Shown: positions 6,159 to 12,201 of the stretch, piece after piece
How the letters are laid out: each line of letters begins with the position of its first letter
Position numbering within the stretch: position 1 is the stretch's first letter
Assembly: GCA_025359585.1 (NCBI GenBank)
Contig: JANYFX010000448.1
Span: forward strand, 1 to 15,186
Length of the DNA: 15,186 bases
Reading direction: 5' to 3'
DNA from: Rhizobacter sp.
Lineage (GTDB): Bacteria; Pseudomonadota; Gammaproteobacteria; Burkholderiales; Burkholderiaceae_C
Notes under the pieces: model-generated
Seen by the model: only the letters and a program-made list of their open reading frames with translations
Told to the model about the DNA's origin: nothing
Database searches by the model: none
Program-made: the position numbers and the translations under genes

Positions 6159-7622
6159 ATGGACGTGCCGATGAACACGACGCCGGTTCGGGCGGCTGCG
6201 CCTGCTGCGACACCGGCCACCGGCACGCTCGGCCTCGGCCTGCTGGTGGCACTGGTCGTCGGCTCGATCCTGGGCAGCGGCATCTTCGGCTTGCCGCAGA
6301 ACATGGCGTCTGGCGCGGGGGCGGGCGCGATCCTGATCGGCTGGGCGATCACCGGTGTAGGCATGCTGATGCTGGCGCGGGTGTATCAGATGCTGTCGCT
6401 GCGCCAGCCCGATCTGAACAACGGTGTCTACGCGTACGCACGCGCCTTGTCGGGCGAGTACGTGGGCTTCAACTCGGCCTGGGGTTACTGGGTCAGTGCG
6501 TGGATCGGCAACGTCGGCTATCTGGTGGCCGCGTTCGGCGCGCTCGGGTATTTCTTTCCGGTCTTCGGCGAGGGCAACACGCTGGCGGCCGTGATCGGCG
6601 CGTCGATCGTGACCTGGGTCGTGCATGTGCTGGTGTTGCGCGGCATACAAGGTGCGGCCGTGCTCAACGCGGGGGTCACGATCGCCAAGGTCGTGCCGCT
6701 GCTGCTGTTCATCGTGCTCGTCGCGATGGCGTTTCAAATGTCGACCTTCCGGCTCGACTTCTGGGGCGCGGCCACGCTCGGCCCGGTGCTCGACCAGGTC
6801 AAGAGCACGATGCTCGTGACGGTCTGGGTCTTCATCGGCATCGAGGGCGCGAGTGTGTATTCGGCGCGCGCGCGAAAGCGTGAAGACGTGGGCCGCGCGA
6901 CCGTGTTCGGCTTCTTGATCGCGCTGCTGCTGCTGATGGCGGTGTCGCTGCTGTCGCTCGGCATCACGACGCAACCTGAACTCGCCGGCCTGAAGAACCC
7001 GTCGATGGCTGGCGTGCTCGAAAAGGCGGTGGGCACCTGGGGCGCGGTGCTGATCTACGTCGGTTTGATCGTGTCGGTGGGCGGTGGTTTTCTGGCCTGG
7101 ACGCTGCTCGCCGCCGAGTCGCTCTTCACACCCGCCGAGGGTGGCGTGATGCCCAACTGGCTGGCGCGCCAGAACGCGCGCGGCGTGCCGGCCAACGCCT
7201 TGTGGCTGAGCAACGGCATGGTGCAGGTCTTCTTGGTGGTGACGCTGTTTTCCAAGGCCTCGTACCTCGCGCTGATCTCGCTCTCGACTGCGATGATCCT
7301 GCTGCCGTATCTGTTCAGCGCCCTGTACGGTCTGTCGCTCGCATGGCGCGGTGAAGGTGCGCAGGCCGCGCGCAGTGGCAGCGACACGCCGGTGGCCGCG
7401 CTCGCCACGCTGTATTGCCTGTGGCTCCTCTACGCCGCCGGGCCGAAGTACCTGTTGTTGAGCGCGTTGTTGTATGCGCCCGGGGCGCTGCTGTACGTGG
7501 TCGCGAAGAAGCAGCGCGCGCAGCGGCCGTTCACCGGCCGCGAGTGGCTGGTCCTCGCGTTCCTCGTGCTGCTGGCGCTCGTGGCGGCGCTGCTGCTCGG
7601 CACCGGCAGGCTCGGCCTGTGA
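6159..7622 (+). CDS. arcD: Arginine:ornithine antiporter
   Basis: A 487-residue integral membrane protein of the APC superfamily, basic amino acid/polyamine antiporter group, with about 12 hydrophobic segments. The first helix carries the family motif VVGSILGSGIFGLPQNMA, followed by GWAITGVGMLMLARVYQML and NGVYAYARALSGEYVGFNSAWGYW. It also holds WVFIGIEGASVYSARARKREDVGRAT and GGGFLAWTLLAAESLFTPAEGGVMP, both typical of ArcD/LysP-like antiporters. It imports arginine and exports ornithine across the inner membrane, driven by the exchange itself. The start is either ATG 6159, 2 nt after the stress-protein stop, or ATG 6171; neither has a strong ribosome site, which suits translational coupling. 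The stop overlaps the arcA GTG (GTGA). Position before arcA, arcB and arcC supports the specific arginine/ornithine call. Confidence 0.92.
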   Translation: MDVPMNTTPVRAAAPAATPATGTLGLGLLVALVVGSILGSGIFGLPQNMASGAGAGAILIGWAITGVGMLMLARVYQMLSLRQPDLNNGVYAYARALSGEYVGFNSAWGYWVSAWIGNVGYLVAAFGALGYFFPVFGEGNTLAAVIGASIVTWVVHVLVLRGIQGAAVLNAGVTIAKVVPLLLFIVLVAMAFQMSTFRLDFWGAATLGPVLDQVKSTMLVTVWVFIGIEGASVYSARARKREDVGRATVFGFLIALLLLMAVSLLSLGITTQPELAGLKNPSMAGVLEKAVGTWGAVLIYVGLIVSVGGGFLAWTLLAAESLFTPAEGGVMPNWLARQNARGVPANALWLSNGMVQVFLVVTLFSKASYLALISLSTAMILLPYLFSALYGLSLAWRGEGAQAARSGSDTPVAALATLYCLWLLYAAGPKYLLLSALLYAPGALLYVVAKKQRAQRPFTGREWLVLAFLVLLALVAALLLGTGRLGL

Positions 7623-8857
7623 GCGCCGCCGCGGTGAGCGCTGCGAAAGGCCTGCACTCCGAAGTCGGGCGCCTGCGCAAGGTGCTGGTGTGCCGGCCCG
7701 GTCTCGCGCAAAAACGTCTGACGCCGGCCAACTGCAAGGAACTGTTGTTCGACGACGTGCTGTGGGTCTCACAGGCCCGCAACGACCACGATGCTTTCAC
7801 CACGGCGATGAGCGAGCGTGGTGTCGAGGTGCTGGAGTTGCACGAGCTCTTGGCCACCACGGTCGCCGACCCGGCCGCGCGCACCTGGCTGCTCGACCGC
7901 AAGCTCGGCGCCGACTTCATCGACACCGAGACCGCCACCGAAGTGCGCCCCTGGCTTGAAGCCTTGCCACCCGCGCGCCTGGCCGAGCACCTGATCGGCG
8001 GCGTGGCGCGTGGCGACATCCCGTTCGACGCCAGCGGCCTGCTGGCGCGCTGCGCCGCTGCGGCCGACATGCTGCTGCCGCCGTTGCCCAACACACTCTT
8101 CACGCGCGACAGCAGCTGCTGGGTCGGTGAGGGCGTGGTGCTGTGCCCGATGTACTGGCCAGCGCGCCGTCAGGAAACGCTGCTGACGACCGCCGTCTAC
8201 CGCTTTCACCCGGCGTTCGCCGGCACCGCGAAAGAGTGGTGGGGCGACCCGGACCGCGACCACGGTCTGGCCACGCTCGAAGGTGGCGACGTGATGCCGC
8301 TCGGCCGCGGCGTGGTGCTGGTCGGCATGGGTGAGCGCACGTCACCGCAGGCCGTGAGCCAGCTCGCGCGCAGCCTGTTCGCACGCGGCGCGGCCGCGCA
8401 GGTGCTCGCCGCGCAGATCCCGAAGTCGCGCGGCGCGATGCACCTCGACACCGTGTTCACGTTCTGCGATGTCGATCTGGTGACCTGCTTTCCCGAGATC
8501 GTCGACGCGATCCGCGTGCACAGCCTGCGCCCCGGCGAGCGCGAAGGAAGCCTCGACGTGCGCAGCGAGACCAAGCCCTTCCTGCAAGTCGTGGCCGAAG
8601 CGCTCGGCCTGCCCAAATTGCGCACCGTGGTCACCGGCGGTGACGCCTACGAGGCCGAGCGCGAGCAGTGGGACGACGGCAACAACCTGCTTGCCATCAG
8701 CCCCGGCGTGGTGATGGCCTACAACCGCAACACCTACACCAACACGCTGCTTCGCAAGGCCGGCGTCGAGGTCATCACGATCCCGAGCGGCGAGCTCGGT
8801 CGCGGGCGTGGCGGCAGCCACTGCATGTCGTGCCCGATCGAGCGCGACGCGCTCTGA
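7619..8857 (+). CDS. arcA: Arginine deiminase
   Basis: A 412-residue cytoplasmic enzyme that hydrolyses L-arginine to L-citrulline and ammonia, the first step of the arginine deiminase pathway. Length and residues match the Pseudomonas enzyme. All catalytic residues are visible: D164 in FTRDSS, E221 in LEGGDV, H275 and D277 in MHLDTVF, and the nucleophile C402 in GGSHCMSCP. The N-terminus has the family start HSEVGRLRKVLVCRPG and the LFDDVLWV segment. The start is set at GTG 7619, which overlaps the arcD stop by 4 nt; GTG 7634 is the alternative. The frame is open further upstream, but that part lies inside arcD. arcB follows after 24 nt with its own ribosome site (AGGAAC). Confidence 0.96.
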   Translation: MSAAAVSAAKGLHSEVGRLRKVLVCRPGLAQKRLTPANCKELLFDDVLWVSQARNDHDAFTTAMSERGVEVLELHELLATTVADPAARTWLLDRKLGADFIDTETATEVRPWLEALPPARLAEHLIGGVARGDIPFDASGLLARCAAAADMLLPPLPNTLFTRDSSCWVGEGVVLCPMYWPARRQETLLTTAVYRFHPAFAGTAKEWWGDPDRDHGLATLEGGDVMPLGRGVVLVGMGERTSPQAVSQLARSLFARGAAAQVLAAQIPKSRGAMHLDTVFTFCDVDLVTCFPEIVDAIRVHSLRPGEREGSLDVRSETKPFLQVVAEALGLPKLRTVVTGGDAYEAEREQWDDGNNLLAISPGVVMAYNRNTYTNTLLRKAGVEVITIPSGELGRGRGGSHCMSCPIERDAL

Positions 8858-8881
8858 ACTTCTCATCCAGCCAGGAACACC

Positions 8882-9880
8882 ATGAGCTTCAACTTGCGCA
8901 ACCGCAGCCTGCTCGACCTGAAGGACTTCGCGCCGCGCGACATCCGCTACCTGCTCGACCTGGCCACTGAGCTGAAACGCGCCAAGTCCGCCGGCAATGA
9001 GCACCCGCGGCTCAAGGGCAAGAACATCGCGCTGATCTTCGAGAAGGCGTCGACGCGCACGCGCTGCGCTTTCGAGGTGGCGGTGCACGACCAGGGCGGC
9101 CACGTGACCTACATCGATTCGGTCGGTTCGCAGATGGGCCACAAGGAATCGCTGAAAGACACGGCCCGTGTGCTGGGCCGGCTCTACGACGGCATCGAGT
9201 ACCGCGGTTTTCACCAGACGGTCGTCGAAGACCTTGCGCGCTTTTCGCACGTGCCGGTCTGGAACGGCCTGACCGACGAAGCGCACCCGACCCAGGTGCT
9301 GGCCGACCTGCTGACGATGCAGGAGTTCGGCGAGAAGCCGCTGCACGAACTGTCGTTCTGTTACCTCGGCGACGCGCGTTTCAACATGGGCTGCTCCCTG
9401 CTCGTCGGCGGCACGCAGATGGGCATGGACGTGCGCATCGCCGCGCCCGCCGGTCTGCAGCCGCCGGCCGAGCTGGTGGCAGAGATGCGCCGATTGGCGC
9501 AGATCACCGGCGCGCGCATCACGATCGAGACCGACCCGTTGAAAGCCGTGGCCGGCGCCGACTTCATCTACACCGACGTGTGGGTCTCGATGGGCGAACC
9601 CGATGAGGTCTGGAAGCAGCGCATCGACCAGCTCCTGCCTTATCAGGTGAACACGGCGCTGATGCGCGCGAGTGGCAAAGCGCGCACGCGCTTCATGCAC
9701 TGCCTGCCTGCGTTTCACAACCTCGAGACCGAAGTCGGCCGCCAGGTGCACGAGAAGTACGGCCTCAAGGAGATCGAGGTGACCGACGAAGTCTTCGAGT
9801 CCGACGCGTCGATCGTGTTCTCGCAGGCCGAGAATCGCATGCACACGATCAAGGCGGTGCTGGTCGCGACGCTCGCATGA
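8882..9880 (+). CDS. arcB: Catabolic ornithine carbamoyltransferase
   Basis: A 332-residue cytoplasmic enzyme. In this pathway it phosphorolyses citrulline to ornithine and carbamoyl phosphate. Motifs: carbamoyl-phosphate loop S57-T-R-T-R61, the DQGGHVTYIDSVGSQMGHKES segment, H135-P-T-Q138, ornithine-side VWVSMGEPDEVWKQRI, and H273-C-L-P276. Length (about 330) and these segments match the catabolic/long-form enzymes. The family also contains biosynthetic ArgF, so sequence alone does not prove direction. The position between arcA and arcC supports the catabolic role. Its stop overlaps the arcC start (ATGA), consistent with tight coupling to carbamate kinase. Confidence 0.96.
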   Translation: MSFNLRNRSLLDLKDFAPRDIRYLLDLATELKRAKSAGNEHPRLKGKNIALIFEKASTRTRCAFEVAVHDQGGHVTYIDSVGSQMGHKESLKDTARVLGRLYDGIEYRGFHQTVVEDLARFSHVPVWNGLTDEAHPTQVLADLLTMQEFGEKPLHELSFCYLGDARFNMGCSLLVGGTQMGMDVRIAAPAGLQPPAELVAEMRRLAQITGARITIETDPLKAVAGADFIYTDVWVSMGEPDEVWKQRIDQLLPYQVNTALMRASGKARTRFMHCLPAFHNLETEVGRQVHEKYGLKEIEVTDEVFESDASIVFSQAENRMHTIKAVLVATLA

Positions 9881-10815
9881 AACTGGTCGTGGCGATCGGC
9901 GGCAATGCGCTGCTGCGCCGCGGCCAGGTGCTGAGTGCCGAGAACCAGCTCGAGAACATCCGCCGCGTGGCCACGCAGCTGGCGCGTGTGGCGGCCGAGC
10001 ACACGCTGGTGCTGACGCATGGCAACGGGCCACAGGTCGGCTTGCTGGCGCTGCAATCGGCCGCCTACGCAGCGGTGAGTGCCTACCCGCTGGACGTGCT
10101 GGGCGCCCAGACCGAAGGCATGATCGGTTACCTGCTCGAACAGGAGCTTGCGAACCGGCTGCCGGACTCGCGCTCCGTGACCACGCTGCTGACCCGGGTC
10201 GAAGTCGATCCGCGTGACCCGGCGTTCTTGCACCCCGGCAAGCCCATCGGCCCGGTCTACACCGAAGCCGAATCACAGCGCATCGCCGCTGACAAACACT
10301 GGACGATGGCGCCCGACGGCACCGGCTTCCGGCGCGTGGTGGCCTCGCCGCAGCCACTGCGCGTGCTCGGGCTCGATGCGATCCGCTGGCTGCTCGCGCA
10401 CGGCGCGCTCGTCATCGCTGCGGGCGGCGGCGGCATTCCAGTCGCACGCGGGCCCGATGGCCACAGCCTGCGAGGCGTCGATGCCGTGATCGACAAGGAT
10501 TTGTGCAGCGGTCTTCTGGCGCGCGAGCTGCAGGCCGACTGCCTCGTCATCGCCACCGACGTCGACGCGGTCTACCTCGGATGGGGCGAGCCCGGTCAAC
10601 GCGCGCTCGGCAAGGTCACGCCGGAGGCACTGGCCCGCCACAGCTTCCCGGCCGGCTCGATGGGGCCGAAGGTCCAGGCGGCGTGCGACTTCGTTCTGGC
10701 GACCGGCCAGCGTGCCGTGATCGGCTCGCTCGAACGCATCGAAGACATGCTGGCGGGCCGGGCCGGCACCGAAGTCTGCACGGCGCACGCCGCCGCCAAC
10801 ATCGAACGGCGCTGA
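9877..10815 (+). CDS. arcC: Carbamate kinase
   Basis: A 312-residue cytoplasmic kinase of the amino acid kinase fold. It converts carbamoyl phosphate plus ADP to ATP, carbon dioxide and ammonia, the energy-yielding last step of arginine fermentation. Family landmarks are all present: VVAIGGNALLRRG at the N-terminus, LTHGNGPQVGLLALQ, GAQTEGMIGYLLEQEL, FLHPGKPIGPVY, GFRRVVASPQP, VIAAGGGGIPV, GVDAVIDKDL, ATDVDAVYLGWG and FPAGSMGPKVQAA. Length is normal. The ATG overlaps the arcB stop by 4 nt. A run of six T (10821-10826) follows the stop, but no convincing stem precedes it, so transcription may continue into the next two genes. Confidence 0.96.
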   Translation: MKLVVAIGGNALLRRGQVLSAENQLENIRRVATQLARVAAEHTLVLTHGNGPQVGLLALQSAAYAAVSAYPLDVLGAQTEGMIGYLLEQELANRLPDSRSVTTLLTRVEVDPRDPAFLHPGKPIGPVYTEAESQRIAADKHWTMAPDGTGFRRVVASPQPLRVLGLDAIRWLLAHGALVIAAGGGGIPVARGPDGHSLRGVDAVIDKDLCSGLLARELQADCLVIATDVDAVYLGWGEPGQRALGKVTPEALARHSFPAGSMGPKVQAACDFVLATGQRAVIGSLERIEDMLAGRAGTEVCTAHAAANIERR

Positions 10816-10926
10816 AGGCGTTTTTTCCGACACGCGAAGGCGCGCTCGTCCGGCCACGCTGCTCGCACTGCCGCGGCACGATGAGCCCAGCACACCCGCG
10901 TGGGCGGTGCTGCACAGGAGAAGCGC

Positions 10927-11397
10927 ATGGAAAAGAACGATCTTCCCGAGGCCTTCGGCGTGTTCAAGCCGGTGGGTCACATCGTCATCGCATTCCGGTC
11001 GGCCGCCGACCAGCAGGCGGCCGCGAGCCAGCTGATCGAGCAGGGCTTCGCGGCTTCTGCCTTGGTGCGCTTCACGCCGGATGAAATGAAGGCACAAGCC
11101 GACGCCGACATGAAGGCCGCGAGCCCGCTCGCCTCGTTCGGCCAGGAGCTGAACCTCGTCAAGGCCCACCGCGCGCAGGCCGAGAGCGGTTGCAGCTTTC
11201 TGGTGGTGCACGCACCCGACGACGAACAGGCCGAGCGTGTGGCCACCGTCGCGCGCACGATGAAGGCCGTGACGGCGCAGCGCTACGGCCGTTTCATCAT
11301 CGAAGAGCTGGTCGCGCAGGCGCCGGGCGAAGCGCAGGTGTTCGAGTCGCCCGAGCGCGGCCTGGACACCGAGACGCCGGCGGCCACCCGCCGCTGA
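10927..11397 (+). CDS. Conserved hypothetical protein downstream of arcC
   Basis: A 156-residue protein with a good ribosome site (AGGAGA) before ATG 10927. An earlier in-frame start at 10900 has no such site. No signal peptide or membrane segment is visible. The sequence has two alpha/beta halves: FGVFKPVGHIVIAFRSAADQQAAASQLIEQGF (9-40) and SGCSFLVVHAPDDEQAERVATVARTMKA, then QRYGRFIIEEL. The central ASPLASFGQELNLVKAHRAQ lies between them. The two hydrophobic-strand/helix repeats recall a ferredoxin-like or stress-protein (YflT-like) fold, but that is a guess. I do not recognise a named family. It lies 111 nt after arcC and may belong to the same regulon. Third positions are G/C rich, so it is a real gene. 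Confidence 0.8.
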   Translation: MEKNDLPEAFGVFKPVGHIVIAFRSAADQQAAASQLIEQGFAASALVRFTPDEMKAQADADMKAASPLASFGQELNLVKAHRAQAESGCSFLVVHAPDDEQAERVATVARTMKAVTAQRYGRFIIEELVAQAPGEAQVFESPERGLDTETPAATRR

Positions 11398-11407
11398 AGC
11401 CCTTCTG

Positions 11408-11423
11408 TGTTCGTTAGCGAACA
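11408..11423. other. Short hairpin between the two hypothetical genes
   Basis: TGTTCG-TTAG-CGAACA, perfect 6-bp arms with a 4-nt loop, placed 11 nt after one stop and 34 nt before the ribosome site of the next gene. No T-run follows. It could attenuate transcription or protect the mRNA end; evidence is limited to the symmetry. Confidence 0.4.
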
Positions 11424-11469
11424 GACAGGTGCTTCGCTGCGCGCGCAAGCTCGCGGCAGGAGTGCCGCC

Positions 11470-11919
11470 ATGCCCGCCGTCGCCTTTCGCCCCCCCGCAC
11501 TGGCCAGTGCCGAACCCTGTGACCGCGACTTCGCGGCGCTGCGCGAGGCCTACCGTGCCTCCGGGGGCATCGCGCGCGGTGACGATCTGGCGCGCATGTT
11601 GAATGACCGGCATTCCGGTGACTTCGTGAGCCTGGCGATGCTGATCCTGGCGCGCGAAGTGTTTGCCTTTCAGTGGCAGCAAACCTTCTGGGTGCCGATG
11701 TTCCAGTTCGACCTTCGCGATCTGTTGGTCAAGTCCAACGGCAACGCACACCAGGTGCTGTTCGAGCTCGTCGATCAGTTCGACGGCTGGGCACTCGCCG
11801 TCTGGTTCGCCCAGCCCAACAACTGGCTGCATGGCGCCCGGCCCGTTGATTTGCTGAACTCGAATCTTGCGGAAGTGCTCGAAGCGGCCCGCACCGACCG
11901 GTTCATCGCCGCCGGCTGA
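11470..11919 (+). CDS. Conserved protein with MbcA/ParS-like (DUF2384-type) C-terminal segment
   Basis: A 149-residue cytoplasmic protein. ATG 11470 is chosen over GTG 11407 because AGGAG sits 7 nt upstream. The N-terminal half is RDFAALREAYRASGGIARGDDLARML. It is followed by LAREVFAFQWQQTFWVPMFQFD. The C-terminal third, ALAVWFAQPNNWLHGARPVDLLNSNLAEVLEAARTDRFIAAG, resembles the antitoxin/toxin-binding segment of Xre-MbcA-ParS proteins, where a W-F-x-x-P-N-x-x-L-G-G-x-x-P-x-D-x-L pattern is usual. Such proteins are often paired with a RES-domain toxin, but no such gene is next to it here, so it may act alone or be a relative without a toxin. The resemblance is from memory of the motif and is only moderately sure. 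Confidence 0.72.
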   Translation: MPAVAFRPPALASAEPCDRDFAALREAYRASGGIARGDDLARMLNDRHSGDFVSLAMLILAREVFAFQWQQTFWVPMFQFDLRDLLVKSNGNAHQVLFELVDQFDGWALAVWFAQPNNWLHGARPVDLLNSNLAEVLEAARTDRFIAAG

Positions 11920-11925
11920 TCGTTG

Positions 11926-11942
11926 CTGCCCGCCCTGGGCAG
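11926..11942. other. Hairpin just after the DUF2384-like gene
   Basis: CTGCCC-GCCCT-GGGCAG, 6-bp GC-rich arms and a 5-nt loop, 6 nt after the stop codon. It could stall transcription, but no T-run follows, so it is not a standard terminator. Confidence 0.4.
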
Positions 11943-12033
11943 GCGGCGGCCACTCCGACCTCGATCCCGGTGGCCCGGAGGTCGACAGACGCACCCCGAA
12001 CTGAAATGCGTGGCTCCCGATCCGTGGAAAAGC

Positions 12034-12059
12034 GCCGTGAATTTGCCGCAATTCACGGC
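12034..12059. promoter_or_regulatory. Perfect inverted repeat upstream of the protease gene
   Basis: GCCGTGAATT, a 6-nt spacer TGCCGC, then AATTCACGGC: both 10-bp arms are perfect. It lies 143 nt before the protease start and 114 nt after the previous stop, in the 282-nt gene-free stretch 11920-12201. There is no T-run, so an operator or an mRNA stem is more likely than a terminator. A weak -10-like TAGACT lies at 12091-12096 with no matching -35. Confidence 0.55.
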
Positions 12060-12201
12060 CCGCTTGCGGCCGCTGCGCGACAGCCTTGCCTAGACTGCCC
12101 CCACACAAACATCTGCTTACCCGGTGTCACCGACTGGCTGCGTCACGCACGCCATCGTTTCGGGTCATGCAGCAGGCAGCTCAGGGCGAAGGGAAAAAGA
12201 C

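Noticed and set aside
5625..7772. 715-codon open frame on the minus strand across the stress protein and arcD
   Set aside because: It lies opposite clearly recognisable genes, is rich in Arg, His, Gln and Ala as expected of antisense frames in GC-rich DNA, and has no family motif.
8342..10357. 671-codon minus-strand open frame over arcA, arcB and arcC
   Set aside because: It is the complement of three certain genes, has low-complexity Arg/Ala/His composition and no start signal.
10781..10826. Possible terminator after arcC (six T)
   Set aside because: The T-run is real, but the only stems I find are 4-5 bp with long loops or are offset from the T-run.
10273..12108. 611-codon minus-strand open frame over arcC and the two hypothetical genes
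   Set aside because: It has no recognisable domain and overlaps three + strand genes that have ribosome sites and strong third-position G/C bias.
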